Program-made: the position numbers and the translations under genes
Assembly: GCF_019145435.1 (NCBI RefSeq)
Contig: NZ_JAHSTS010000002.1
Location: 620,001-684,000, forward strand
DNA: 64,000 nucleotides
Direction of reading: 5' to 3'
From: Pseudomonas ekonensis
GTDB lineage: Bacteria > Pseudomonadota > Gammaproteobacteria > Pseudomonadales > Pseudomonadaceae
Shown: piece by piece, positions 23,979-32,812 of the stretch
Layout of the letters: each line of letters opens with the position of its first letter
Numbering within the stretch: the first letter of the stretch is position 1
The notes under the pieces: generated by a model
Seen by the model: the letters and a program-made list of their open reading frames with translations, nothing else
Told to the model about the DNA's origin: nothing
Database searches by the model: none

Positions 23979-24898
23979 AGGCCCACCAGCTCTTGGACGA
24001 AGCTCAATCCCTCTTTCGTGCCCACCAGCAACAGGCCGGCGCACTGCACCCACTCATGCCCCGGGGCGTCTCCGGCCAGCAGCTCGCGGCGCAGCTCGCT
24101 GGTGTTGCCCGGGCCGATCAGGCGCGCCCGCATGCTGACGTCAGCGGATCCCCCGGCCAGCAGCTCTTTCAGCTCAGCCAACTGCCGGTCCCGTCCTTGC
24201 TGCTGGGCGCTCTTGCGGGCGGCGAGCGCGGCCAGGTCGCCCAGCGGCGAGCTGTCAGCCGCGTAGCCCTCCAGCACGGCGAGCTGGCCCGCCATGGACT
24301 GCTTGGCGGCCTTGACCACCGTGCAGCGTTCCAGCGGCAGCGCCTGCCAGCGTGGCAACGGCCCGGCGCCGGGGATCTCCCACTTGTCGTTCTCCAGCTT
24401 GGCCAGGTGCTGGGCGCGGCGCTCCGTGCGCACCAGGTCGGGGATCGGCAAAAGGGCGTTGAACCGCGACAGGCCGCTGGCCAACTGCTCCAGGCGCGTG
24501 CCCAGGAACAGGATCGACAAGGCGTATTGCTGCCCCCCCGGGCGCCCCGTGTCGGTGGCGTCCTCCAGCTTTTTCGCCAGGTGTTCCAGCACGTTCGGCG
24601 CCGACAGGAAGCGCTGGTAGCCCTTGCCCTGGCCGATGCCGCTCTGGAACGGCGTCACCACCAGGCACGCCGGTGCCTGGCCCAACTGCTCGCTGAGCGC
24701 GGCACGGCCGGCCGCAATCGCGTCCTTTGCCGCGTCGCCGACGGGCCCCGGGTTGGTGCTGGCCAGGCCCTCCAGCCCGGCGAGGCGGCGGGCGGTGCCG
24801 GCCAGCTCCCCGCCGGCCAGGCCCTGAGCCGCCGCCAGTCCGCCCATCCATTGCGTGGCCTTCTCCGGCCAGCGCATCGTCACCGGTGACCAGGTCAT
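23975..24898 (-). CDS. Phage structural protein of unknown role (baseplate region)
   Basis: A 307-residue, alanine/leucine-rich helical protein starting MTWSPVTMRWPEKATQW. It lies between the fibre-assembly gene and the baseplate-complex gene with four-base overlaps, so it belongs to the same tail operon. No motif gives its function. It may be a tail-tip or baseplate component specific to HP1-like Pseudomonas phages. Confidence 0.6.
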   Translation of the reverse strand: MTWSPVTMRWPEKATQWMGGLAAAQGLAGGELAGTARRLAGLEGLASTNPGPVGDAAKDAIAAGRAALSEQLGQAPACLVVTPFQSGIGQGKGYQRFLSAPNVLEHLAKKLEDATDTGRPGGQQYALSILFLGTRLEQLASGLSRFNALLPIPDLVRTERRAQHLAKLENDKWEIPGAGPLPRWQALPLERCTVVKAAKQSMAGQLAVLEGYAADSSPLGDLAALAARKSAQQQGRDRQLAELKELLAGGSADVSMRARLIGPGNTSELRRELLAGDAPGHEWVQCAGLLLVGTKEGLSFVQELVGL

Positions 24899-25602
24899 GC
24901 CGGCACCGTCCAGGCGATGTCCCTCATCGCCTGCAGGTCTTTGTCCTGCAGGGCCTTGGCCACCGCCTGGCGCAGGCTCTCGGCGCGCTGCTGCGCGGCC
25001 TGGCGGAAGCGCACCAGGTCATGGCTGACTTTCTGCAGTTGCGCGATGGTGTGCGGCCGGAAGGCCATCACCTGATGGGCGTCATAGCATGGGTAGGTGT
25101 CGTCCAGGCCCAGCAGCACCTGGGCGTTCAGGCTAACCTGGTCGTCGATCGCGCTGCCGTAGCGGTAGGCCTCGCCCAGGGCGCTGGAACTGAATCCGCC
25201 GGCGACGTGGGCCGCGCACTCGCTCTCGATCAGCTGCAGCTTTTTCGCCTGCAGCGCGGCCAGCACGGCATCGATGTCGTCGATCCATTCGCCGTCCTTC
25301 CAGACCTGGTTCGGCCCGGGCTTCTTCATCGTGTAGCCGGCCGGCACCGGCTCGAAGCCCTCCAGCGTGCGCGGCTCGCCGGTGTCGATGCTGTACACCA
25401 CGACGCCGCCGAAGTAGTCCACAAGCTGCCAGGCCTTGCCGTTCCACCATGCGGCCTTGTGTTCGGGGATCGCCGGCGGCGCGGTTTCGACGCAGCCGCC
25501 GGGGATCAGGTAGACGCCGGGCTCCAGCGGCGATTCGTCGGCGGTCACGGCCGCGACGAAGATGCCCAGGTGGTTGGTCTGGTAGACGAGTTTGTCGGTC
25601 AT
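24895..25602 (-). CDS. Tail fibre assembly protein (DUF4376)
   Basis: The 235-residue product has an N-terminal segment matching the fibre tip region (VYLIPGGCVETAPP) and a C-terminal DUF4376 helical domain (AYRYGSAIDDQVSLNAQV, DAHQVMAF). Such proteins chaperone fibre trimerisation. It lies eight bases behind the tail fibre gene, as expected. I chose the MTDKLVYQ start, four codons inside the longest frame, because it fits the family. Confidence 0.75.
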   Translation of the reverse strand: MTDKLVYQTNHLGIFVAAVTADESPLEPGVYLIPGGCVETAPPAIPEHKAAWWNGKAWQLVDYFGGVVVYSIDTGEPRTLEGFEPVPAGYTMKKPGPNQVWKDGEWIDDIDAVLAALQAKKLQLIESECAAHVAGGFSSSALGEAYRYGSAIDDQVSLNAQVLLGLDDTYPCYDAHQVMAFRPHTIAQLQKVSHDLVRFRQAAQQRAESLRQAVAKALQDKDLQAMRDIAWTVPA

Positions 25603-25610
25603 GCTCGATC

Positions 25611-27308
25611 TCAATACTTGATGCAGAAAAGGAGGGCCATGTTCTTCGGCCGGGTTTCATTGCCGCCCGAGGGCGTGACGACGATGCCGTGGGTGTGGGC
25701 GCCCCCGACGTTCACGCCAACGTTGTGGACGTGCGCTTCCGCCCAGCCGATGCCGACGTTGTGCGCGTGGTTGCCTTGGTAGTCCGTGCGGTAAGGGCGG
25801 TTGTCCGCGTTCTGGCCATACGGCAGCTCAAGCGTGACCGCGCTGCCGCCAGCGGTTGAAGCGCCAATCGAAATGCCGGCGCCGTTGTCGACGTACCGAA
25901 AGCCGTGGTCGTGGTTGCCCTGGGCGTCGGTCCAGGCCGTGTGGATGTGTGCCCCCTGGGCGTCGGTCGAGGCCAAGTGCGCGTGGTCGCCGGCGGTGGC
26001 GGCCGATGCGGAGTGCGCGTGGGAGGCCAGCAGCATTTCCTGATAGCTGCCCAGGGCGCGTCCCGGATCGATGCCACGTCCGTCGTCCCAGGCCCGGGGG
26101 AACAGCCCGCGCAGATCTGGCAAGCCGAACGTGGTGCTTCCGTCGCCGGCGCCGAATGACGTGCCGAGGCGGGCAAAGAGCGTAGCGAAGGTGGTTCGGG
26201 ACACGTTCGCGCCGTTGCACTTGAGCCAGCCGGTGGGCGCCGAGGAAAGAGCGAACCCCGCCACCATGCCGGTCATGGAGTCGCCGACCAGCTTCTGCAC
26301 CTTGTTCAGTGCGGCGGTCGTGGCCAGGATCTCGCTGCTGTTGGTTTCCGGATCGTCGCTCTTGGCGTTGGGCAGGTTGCCCAGCTGGATGTCTTCTTTG
26401 GTTGTGCCCCGGGCGCGGAGGTTCGCGTAGTCGCCGTCCCGCGCCGCGAAGTGCTGGATCAGCGGGCCCGTGACCGGCTCGGGCTGGCGCATGTCCGAAA
26501 ACCCCACTGAGGACAGGAAGTGGGCCACCGGCACGCAGTAATGGCGGGCGCCGGCGGAATCGGTGTAGTCGGCCTGTTCGCCGTACACCACTTTCCAGGT
26601 CGCCACCCGGTCGTTCAGTTGGCGTTCCAGGCACACGTCCAGGTTGATTCTGCCGACCGGGATAACGCCGGTGATGGGCAGCGCTTCGGCCAATGCCACG
26701 CGAATCCCCTCGATGTACGCCGTGCCCGGGCGCAGCTGGAACCCGTTGGCGGTCTTCTCGAAGGCCAGCGAGTCGGCGAAGAAGCAGGCGCGGCCGTACA
26801 GGCTGCGGTTGCTCTGGCGCTCGCGCTCATCGATGCCCGCCAGGCGCACGGTGAAGTCGTGTTGCCAGGTGCTGGCGTCGATGGTCACGCCGGTCAGCGC
26901 CTGGGCGCCGTCGAAGGCCACCAGGAAGTTGCGGGTGACGTTGTTGCCGACCTGCAGCGGCGGGATGTTCTTGCGCTTCTGCTGCAGCGGCACGTAGGAC
27001 ACGGCGAACAGGACGCCGTCGGCGTCCTCAAGGCCGACCCAGTTGAAGTCCCAGTCGCCGACGTCGGAACCCAGCTGGGCGCTGTACACCACCTGGTTGG
27101 GGTTCACGAAGCCGGCATTCTCTTTCGGGACGTCATAGACGTGGACGATCTGCGCCGCCGGCGGCTTGCCCACAGCGCGGTCCACCGGTACGTCCGGGAT
27201 CAGCCCGGGCACGTTGGCGAAGACAAACCGGGTGATGATCAGGGGCTTGCTCTGGCTTTGCTTCAGGGCGATCTGGCTTTCGCCCGCCAAGGTGATGCTG
27301 GCGCTCAC
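25611..27308 (-). CDS. Tail fibre protein with collar domain and HxH repeats
   Basis: The 565-residue receptor-binding fibre starts with GTG behind GGAG. Residues 1-200 resemble the DUF3751 attachment domain. Residues about 345-415 are a phage tail-collar domain (GWLKCNGANVSRTTF, FGLPDLRGLFPRAWD). The C-terminal 150 residues are rich in HxH motifs (HAHSAS, DHAHLAS, HIHTAW, NHDHGF, NHAHNV, HVHNV, HTHGI), which in T4-type fibres coordinate iron along the trimer axis. The fibre assembly gene follows. Confidence 0.85.
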   Translation of the reverse strand: MSASITLAGESQIALKQSQSKPLIITRFVFANVPGLIPDVPVDRAVGKPPAAQIVHVYDVPKENAGFVNPNQVVYSAQLGSDVGDWDFNWVGLEDADGVLFAVSYVPLQQKRKNIPPLQVGNNVTRNFLVAFDGAQALTGVTIDASTWQHDFTVRLAGIDERERQSNRSLYGRACFFADSLAFEKTANGFQLRPGTAYIEGIRVALAEALPITGVIPVGRINLDVCLERQLNDRVATWKVVYGEQADYTDSAGARHYCVPVAHFLSSVGFSDMRQPEPVTGPLIQHFAARDGDYANLRARGTTKEDIQLGNLPNAKSDDPETNSSEILATTAALNKVQKLVGDSMTGMVAGFALSSAPTGWLKCNGANVSRTTFATLFARLGTSFGAGDGSTTFGLPDLRGLFPRAWDDGRGIDPGRALGSYQEMLLASHAHSASAATAGDHAHLASTDAQGAHIHTAWTDAQGNHDHGFRYVDNGAGISIGASTAGGSAVTLELPYGQNADNRPYRTDYQGNHAHNVGIGWAEAHVHNVGVNVGGAHTHGIVVTPSGGNETRPKNMALLFCIKY

Positions 27309-27317
27309 GGTGCGCTC

Positions 27318-27842
27318 CTACAGGCTGGCGACCAGCGTCTGCTGGTCGTCGTTGAAGTCGATCAGGCCCAGTTGCAGGCCCACGGGGGTGATGGTCACGA
27401 AGTCATAGCGCCGGCAGGTGCGGCCGTACTGCTGGATCAGCACGCGCAGCAGCTCGGGGTTGAGCGACAGCTGTGCGTTGCTGAACTTCAGCAGCACCAC
27501 GTCCCAGTCCCGGCCGGGCTGGCGCTCCTCTATCTCGACGTAGCCGACGCCCAGGCGCTCGAAGATGCGCTTCATGCCGGCGGTGCTGCCGGCGTCCACC
27601 GAATTGATGAAGGCGTACTTCACGCGCAGGCGGAACAGCGCTTCGGGCTCTCCGGTGAAGCGCGTCACGTCGCGCTGCCAGGCCCACAGCTCCAGGATCG
27701 CCAGGTGGCAGGTGTCGGGATCGATCTGCTGGTATGGCCAGCGCAGCCAGCCGGTGACCGTCTCCCACCAGGCCTGGGCGGCAGCGACCAGCTTGCTCAG
27801 CTCTGTTCCGCCGAGCCAGAAAGGCAGTTTCAGCTTGGTCAT
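27318..27842 (-). CDS. Baseplate protein gpI-like
   Basis: A 174-residue protein beginning MTKLKLPFWLGG, with the Trp/Tyr-rich LAILELWAWQRDVTRF segment typical of P2 gpI tail proteins. It follows baseplate J with a four-base overlap and precedes the fibre, the same I-then-fibre order as P2. It links baseplate wedge to fibre. Confidence 0.78.
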   Translation of the reverse strand: MTKLKLPFWLGGTELSKLVAAAQAWWETVTGWLRWPYQQIDPDTCHLAILELWAWQRDVTRFTGEPEALFRLRVKYAFINSVDAGSTAGMKRIFERLGVGYVEIEERQPGRDWDVVLLKFSNAQLSLNPELLRVLIQQYGRTCRRYDFVTITPVGLQLGLIDFNDDQQTLVASL

Positions 27843-29011
27843 TGCACCGTCACCTTCAGCTGAGCCAGGCGCGGGATGTTCAGGCCGCTGACGATGTCCT
27901 GGCCGGGCATGAAGCGCAGCGAGGCGATGTCGGCGAACTGCTGGTGCAGTTCTTCGCTGAGGCGGCTGTAGCTGAACCGCGACTGGGGATAGGTCAGGGT
28001 CGGCTGGTAGTCCGTGGGCGTGCTTTCGCGGAACGCGGCCCGGACGAACAGTTCCACCTCTTTCACCAGGGCGCTGACGCGCTCGGCGCCGAGGTTGGGT
28101 TTCGGCCACAGGAAAAGGGTCACCGTGGCGGGCACTTCCGGCATCACGAAGGTCAGCAGGTCGTCGCCGTGGCCGTGGTTGCCCTGGTCGCGGATATGCG
28201 CGTTGATCTGCGCCAGGTAGGTGTCCGCCGGCACGCCGGCGTCAAACAACACGTAGGCGTTCGCGCTGCCCGGCCCACGGGGCGCGCCGTGTTCGAAGTA
28301 CACGCCGTCCGGCCGCACGCCCGGGAAGGCGGAGATCATGGCGCGGTACACCGCGTCCGTGTGCCACTGGTTGACCGCCGAGAATTGGTTGCGCACGCGC
28401 AGGCGCAACTGGTCGTTCGGCTCCGGATTTGCCCCAGGGGACGCCAGCCAGCCGTCGCGGTTCACCACCTGGACGATGCCGGGGATCGGCACCGGCAGGA
28501 TCGCGTAGTACCCCGGCGCCAGGTTGAAGCCGCTCCCGGCCTCGACCGCCTCCACCGGAACGTCCAGCTGCAGCTGGCCCTGCTGGAAAGTCGCCGGCGC
28601 CGTGGTCACCAGCTGATAGACGTTGCCGTTGATCGCGGCCGACTGCACCACAATCCCTTTTTCCAGCTCCAGGACGCCGTCCGGCGTGGCCCGGGTGAAC
28701 AGCAGTTTGCCCTGGGCCTTGGTGGCGCCCTTGCGCTCGACGTTGACCGCCCACGCCAGCATGTCCAGCCAGGCGTCCGCCGCCGTCTTCACGAAGAAGT
28801 TCGGCAGCACGGTCAGGCACAGGAAGTCCAGCAGCCACAGCACCGGCTTGGTGACCAGCGCGGTCATGACCCGCCAGAACGGCGAATAGCTGCTGGTGTT
28901 GGCGACCTTGGCGCCCTGGGCCTCGACCTCCTTTTCCCAGGCGGCCTTCAATCCCGCCTCGGTGGTCGGGATGCCGGCATCGGCGATCACCTTTTTGAAA
29001 TCGACGCTCAC
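27839..29011 (-). CDS. Baseplate wedge protein gpJ-like
   Basis: The 390-residue protein starts with GTG (SVDFKKVI) behind GAGG and has the baseplate-J pattern: N-terminal helices, then the LELEKGIVVQSAAINGNVYQL strand region, and the GSGFNLAPGYYAIL and GWLASPGANPEPNDQLRLRVRN blocks of the P2 J family. It forms the baseplate wedge at the distal tail. It overlaps neighbours on both sides. Confidence 0.88.
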   Translation of the reverse strand: MSVDFKKVIADAGIPTTEAGLKAAWEKEVEAQGAKVANTSSYSPFWRVMTALVTKPVLWLLDFLCLTVLPNFFVKTAADAWLDMLAWAVNVERKGATKAQGKLLFTRATPDGVLELEKGIVVQSAAINGNVYQLVTTAPATFQQGQLQLDVPVEAVEAGSGFNLAPGYYAILPVPIPGIVQVVNRDGWLASPGANPEPNDQLRLRVRNQFSAVNQWHTDAVYRAMISAFPGVRPDGVYFEHGAPRGPGSANAYVLFDAGVPADTYLAQINAHIRDQGNHGHGDDLLTFVMPEVPATVTLFLWPKPNLGAERVSALVKEVELFVRAAFRESTPTDYQPTLTYPQSRFSYSRLSEELHQQFADIASLRFMPGQDIVSGLNIPRLAQLKVTVQ

Positions 29012-29325
29012 AGGCTTACCTCTATCGATCCGAATTTCAGGGTTTTGGCGGTGACCAGGTAAACGCCCGGCGACTGCTCGGTGATGCGTGCCGTCCCCGG
29101 CACCAGGCGCACGTCGTCTTCCACCAGCAGTTCCATCCGCTGCACGCAATCGCGCTGTTTCAGCCGGTCGCGCTCGGCGACCAGGACGACCAGGAGGCCG
29201 CTGTCGCGGATCATGTGGGCGATGTCCTGGGCGATGCAGGCGCGATCGTCGATCAGCAGCGGCTGCTGCGACGGATCCAGCGCCAGGTCGTTGTCGACGA
29301 TCAGCAGGTCCACGTACTCGCTCAT
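29008..29325 (-). CDS. DUF2590 family baseplate protein
   Basis: A 105-residue protein, MSEYVDLLIVDNDLALD, followed by IAQDIAHMIRDSGL and the ERDRLKQRDCVQRMELLVEDD block. Its size and position resemble P2 gpW, the gp25-like wedge component, and DUF2590 occurs in HP1-like phages. It is coupled to the tape measure and to gpJ by four-base overlaps. Confidence 0.75.
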   Translation of the reverse strand: MSEYVDLLIVDNDLALDPSQQPLLIDDRACIAQDIAHMIRDSGLLVVLVAERDRLKQRDCVQRMELLVEDDVRLVPGTARITEQSPGVYLVTAKTLKFGSIEVSL

Positions 29326-31307
29326 CCGCCCACCGCCATGGCGACCATGTTTTCCATCTCCAGCGGCGTCATCGCCTTTCCGGTGTGAATGTTCACGTTC
29401 TCCACGTGCGTGCCCTTGTTCTGGCTGCTGCTGTTGTTCTGGATGCTGGTCAGCAGCCCGCCAGGCGGCACCGCCGAAGGGCGCGCCGGCGACAGGCTGG
29501 GGATCGCGGCGTTGATGGTCTGCTGGGCCTTCTGCGCGGCGTTGGCGGTGTCGGACGCACCGGTCGCGGCATCGACGCCCGGGATCTCCGGCATCCCGCC
29601 GAAGCGCGCTTCGATGTTCACACCGGGGATGCTGTTCAGCAGCTCGATCACGCCGTTGACGGCCTTGGTGAAGATGCCGACGATGCTGTCCCACGCGGCC
29701 TTGGCCATGCCTGACCAGCCGCCCATGGAGTTGAACCAGTCGGCGAGCTTCTGGAACTTCTCGGACACGAACTGGAACGCGGCCGTGTTCATCAGCGCCG
29801 CGGTCCAGGTGTCCCAGTAGTAGATCGCCGCAGCGACGACGGCGACCAGGGCGAGGATGCCGACCACGATCCACGTCACCGGGTTGGCCAATAGCGCCGC
29901 GTTGACCAGCCAGATAGCGCCCTGCCACAGCAGCATGGCGCCGCGAATGAGTGCCAGACCGGCGTTCAGCGTGTAGATCACCGTGACGTAAGCCAGGATC
30001 ACCAGCTTCTGCAGGACGAACATCGCGATGGTGCGCAGCCCCATCAGGCGGAGGACTTTCCACACCGTCAGCAGGCCCAGCCAGGTCATCCTGGCGACAC
30101 CGACCGCCACGGTCAGCAGCGACAAGGCGCTGATGATGGTCATGATGGCCAGCGAGGTGATGCCGATCACGCGGGTGATGTTGGGGAACATGCTCGACCA
30201 GCGGACCAGGGTCTTGCCGATGTCCACCATCTTGTTCATGAACGGCGTCAGCACCGGGATCAGCACCTGGCCGAACACCGTGCGCATGACCTCGACCAGG
30301 GACGCCCACTGCTGCCACGGATCGACCATCGCCTTGGCCATCTGCTCGGCGTTCTCCAGCCCGCGCACCTTGCCCAGTTGCTCGATGCCGTTGCGCAGGC
30401 GGTCGCTGTCCTTGGCCAGCGCGCCGATCACCTGGGCGCCCTCGCCGCCGAAGGCCTCCATGAGCTTGGCCCCGGCCGACGCGCTGGTCAGGTCGCCGAA
30501 CTTGCCCTGCAGCTTTTCCAGGATGGCCATGATCGGCAGGATCTTGCCCTTCTGGTCGGTGAGCTTCATGCCGAGCTTTTCCGAAGCGGCGCCGATGTTC
30601 TCGAAGAACGCCTTGTAGCGCCCGCCGGCGTCGCCGCCCTCCATGGTGCTGCTCAGGGTGCCGATCACCGCCATCTGTTCGGCCAGGTCAACGCCGGAGG
30701 TCGTGGCGATCGCCCCGGCCTCCTTGAAGGCGTCCTTCATGGCCGCGCCGCTGGTGCGGAACAGCTTCACCGCCAGCGCCGTCTGGCCGCCAAGCCGCTC
30801 CACCCACGCGCCTTTGCCCATGGCGTCGGCCTGGGACTTCTGCAGGTTGTAGAGCGTGCCGACGTACTCGCCCATGGTTTCGGCGTCGGTCTTGGTGGCC
30901 TTGGCCAACAGGTTGCTGGTGTTGGTGAAGATGGCCAGCTGGCTGCCGGCCAACCCCTTGATGGCGCCCTCGATCAGGTAGGCCGAGGCCACAAAGTCCT
31001 TGGCGTTCTCCCCGTAGTCCACGGCGAACTCCAGCGACTTGGCGTTGAGCGCCGACAGCGCATCCTCAGCCACGCCGAGCGACCGCACGTCGCCCAGGGC
31101 ACGGTTCACCTCCAGCGCCGGTTTCATGGACTCACTGATGGCGACCACGCCAGCGGTCAGCCCGCCGACGCCCAGGCCGATGGTCTTGATGTGCTTTTCG
31201 CTCTGTTCGGCAAGGTCGGAAAAGCCCGCCTTCACTTTGCCCAGGGGCGCGGTGACCTTGTCGTGCAGGCTCAGGATGAAAGCCAGGCTGGCGCTACGGT
31301 CTGCCAA
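29322..31307 (-). CDS. Tail tape measure protein
   Basis: A 661-residue protein whose N-terminal half is the TP901-type tape-measure core (MADRSASLAFILSL, GVVAISESMKPALE, repeated alpha-helix with SAYLIEGAIKGL), with several hydrophobic helices in the middle (residues about 320-500) and a flexible tail. It sets tail length and crosses the host membrane with the DNA. The start appears to be TTG, overlapping the end of the frameshifted chaperone product. It is short for a tape measure, in keeping with a P2-length tail. Confidence 0.9.
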   Translation of the reverse strand: MADRSASLAFILSLHDKVTAPLGKVKAGFSDLAEQSEKHIKTIGLGVGGLTAGVVAISESMKPALEVNRALGDVRSLGVAEDALSALNAKSLEFAVDYGENAKDFVASAYLIEGAIKGLAGSQLAIFTNTSNLLAKATKTDAETMGEYVGTLYNLQKSQADAMGKGAWVERLGGQTALAVKLFRTSGAAMKDAFKEAGAIATTSGVDLAEQMAVIGTLSSTMEGGDAGGRYKAFFENIGAASEKLGMKLTDQKGKILPIMAILEKLQGKFGDLTSASAGAKLMEAFGGEGAQVIGALAKDSDRLRNGIEQLGKVRGLENAEQMAKAMVDPWQQWASLVEVMRTVFGQVLIPVLTPFMNKMVDIGKTLVRWSSMFPNITRVIGITSLAIMTIISALSLLTVAVGVARMTWLGLLTVWKVLRLMGLRTIAMFVLQKLVILAYVTVIYTLNAGLALIRGAMLLWQGAIWLVNAALLANPVTWIVVGILALVAVVAAAIYYWDTWTAALMNTAAFQFVSEKFQKLADWFNSMGGWSGMAKAAWDSIVGIFTKAVNGVIELLNSIPGVNIEARFGGMPEIPGVDAATGASDTANAAQKAQQTINAAIPSLSPARPSAVPPGGLLTSIQNNSSSQNKGTHVENVNIHTGKAMTPLEMENMVAMAVGG

Positions 31308-31312
31308 TGTCG

Positions 31313-31767
31313 TTACCCGTTCAGCGCAAGGGCTATGCCGTTAGCTACAGCAAACTCCATGCGTCTCCAGTGTTCGTCCTCAAGCCACTTGGCCGTCCCC
31401 ATCGCCTCGGGCGTGGGTTCGGCACCAGGTAGCCAGCGGTTCGTCAGGGCCATCAGCTGGCCCAGGCCGTTTTCGCTCAGGCGCTCAGCGTGCTCGAGCG
31501 CTTTTTTACGATCACCTCAACGTTGGGGGCGTATTCCTCCAGCAGCGCGCCGGCGATCTGCATCACCATCACCGGGTTGCCCAGCAGCGGTTTCAGCGTG
31601 GCCTTCTGCTCCTGCTGGACGGTGGTCATCAGCAGGTTGTGGCCCGGGGCGACCTTGTTGGTCTGGGTCAGGGCGTTGAAGTACTTGGTCACGTCCGCCG
31701 GGGTCAGGTTGAAAGTGAATTCCTGTTCGCCGACTTCCAGGGTGATTTCTGCGTTTTGCTCGTTCAT
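31313..31767 (-). CDS. Tail assembly chaperone, -1 frameshift (long) product
   Basis: Reading the chaperone gene in the -1 frame after the A-AAA-AAG heptamer extends the protein by about 63 residues, past the normal stop, to a TAA seven bases before the tape measure start codon. The extension begins ALEHAERLSENGLGQL and includes a Trp-rich helix (AKWLEDEHWRRMEF). P2 E/E' and lambda G/GT work this way: the long form bridges tape measure and tube subunits. Frame openness, length and position all fit, but frameshifting itself is inferred. Confidence 0.7.
31477..31767 (-). CDS. Tail assembly chaperone (short product)
   Basis: A 96-residue protein beginning MNEQNAEITLEVGEQEF, with a helical middle and ending KKRSSTLSA. 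It lies directly before the tape measure gene, the universal place for the G/E-type chaperone. Its ATG overlaps the stop of Rz (ATGA). The last codons contain the slippery heptamer. Confidence 0.82.
   Translation of the reverse strand: MNEQNAEITLEVGEQEFTFNLTPADVTKYFNALTQTNKVAPGHNLLMTTVQQEQKATLKPLLGNPVMVMQIAGALLEEYAPNVEVIVKKRSSTLSA
31501..31507 (-). promoter_or_regulatory. -1 programmed frameshift site A-AAA-AAG
   Basis: On the minus strand the codons GTA AAA AAG contain the canonical X-XXY-YYZ heptamer A AAA AAG, about eight codons before the zero-frame stop. The -1 frame then stays open through to the tape measure start. Confidence 0.78.
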
Positions 31768-32279
31768 GGGGTGGTTCTCTCGTTGGGGTTGGGGAAAGTG
31801 GTGCCCGGGTTCGCCGGCGTCCGCCGGCACACGCCGAGGGCGTATTGCTGCAGTCCGAGGATCATTTGCCGGCTGAGGGCGATTTCTTCTCGGAGGGCGA
31901 AATAATCCGGTCGAGCGTCTGCAGCGAGTTCGGCGCCTCCTGCAGCAGCCACGCCGGCGGTTCCGGCGGTGTCGCGCACAGGTTCTGGGGCGGAACAGGT
32001 GGCGCGGATCCGCAGCCGTAGAGAGCCGTCGTCAACAGCGCGGCGCAGGCGCTCGATTTCAGTGCGTGCATGGGTCAGTTCCGTGGTGTTTCGTTGGTCG
32101 ATGGCGTCCCGCTCGGCGAGCATTTCGCCGCTGATGCGCGCCGCTTCCTGCAGGCCTCGCACCTCCCGTTGCGCGCTGTCGCGCTCTTGCCGCGCCGTGT
32201 CGCGTTGTTCTGTGAGCGTGTCGAAGCCGATCCAGGCGATCAGGCACAGCACGGCGATAGACAGGCCTACGCGCAGCAT
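31764..32279 (-). CDS. Spanin inner-membrane subunit Rz
   Basis: A 171-residue protein with one N-terminal membrane helix (LSIAVLCLIAWIGF) and a long coiled coil (DTARQERDSAQREVRGLQ...LTHARTEIERLRR). This is the typical i-spanin that with Rz1 fuses inner and outer membranes at lysis. It overlaps the endolysin stop (TGATG) and contains the Rz1 frame within it. The start MLRVGL was chosen for the membrane helix. Confidence 0.85.
   Translation of the reverse strand: MLRVGLSIAVLCLIAWIGFDTLTEQRDTARQERDSAQREVRGLQEAARISGEMLAERDAIDQRNTTELTHARTEIERLRRAVDDGSLRLRIRATCSAPEPVRDTAGTAGVAAAGGAELAADARPDYFALREEIALSRQMILGLQQYALGVCRRTPANPGTTFPNPNERTTP
31862..32071 (-). CDS. Spanin outer-membrane lipoprotein Rz1, embedded in Rz
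   Basis: The 69-residue frame has a lipoprotein signal (LLTTALYGCGS, lipobox Cys20) followed by a proline-rich stretch (APPVPPQNLCATPPEPP). It is wholly inside Rz in another frame, the classic Rz/Rz1 arrangement. The mature lipoprotein sits in the outer membrane and pairs with Rz. Confidence 0.85.
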   Translation of the reverse strand: MHALKSSACAALLTTALYGCGSAPPVPPQNLCATPPEPPAWLLQEAPNSLQTLDRIISPSEKKSPSAGK

Positions 32280-32812
32280 CACAACCCCTCCGCGCACAGC
32301 TGGGACTCGGCCAGCCGGCGGTTGTGCAGGCCTGGGACAAACTGCTTTTTGCCCTTGGCGTCGGTCACGAAGGCCCACACCGGCGTCCTGCCGTCCGGCG
32401 CCCAGGCCAGGGCCCTGCAGCCCTCGGCGATGCGTCCGGCGTTGATCAGCGCCACCGCACGGCTGGCGCAGGTGCTGGGCGCGCCGAAGTTGTGACCATG
32501 GCTGGTCAGTGCGTCGAACGTGGTTTGGCTGACGTTCGGGTTGGTGATGCACTCGGCCAGCTGCAGCTGCGTCTTGCGGATCACCAGTTGCTCCACCTCG
32601 GCGCACTTGGTGGGCGACCAGTAGTCGCCGACCACGACCGGGTACGGGCTGGTGTACCGGGTGATGCCCTTGCACACGGTCGGCAGGCCGCCGGCCAGCT
32701 TGTCGGCGTAGACGGTGTTCTGGCCGTTGCCCTCCCAGGTGCCCAGGAAGATCACCAGCGGGGTGCTGGCCAGCGCGATCAAGCCGACGGTGATACGTCC
32801 GCGCAGGCTCAT
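32279..32812 (-). CDS. SAR endolysin (GH24 lysozyme, R21-like)
   Basis: A 177-residue lysozyme with an N-terminal weakly hydrophobic signal-anchor-release helix (ITVGLIALASTPLVIFLG) and the E-x-x...Y-x-D catalytic pattern starting WEGNG at residue 26, then TVCKGIT. The HGHNFG...STCASRAVALINAG block matches phage lysozyme core helices. SAR endolysins are secreted by Sec, held inactive in the membrane and released when the potential collapses. It overlaps Rz and the XhlA-like gene. Confidence 0.83.
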   Translation of the reverse strand: MSLRGRITVGLIALASTPLVIFLGTWEGNGQNTVYADKLAGGLPTVCKGITRYTSPYPVVVGDYWSPTKCAEVEQLVIRKTQLQLAECITNPNVSQTTFDALTSHGHNFGAPSTCASRAVALINAGRIAEGCRALAWAPDGRTPVWAFVTDAKGKKQFVPGLHNRRLAESQLCAEGL

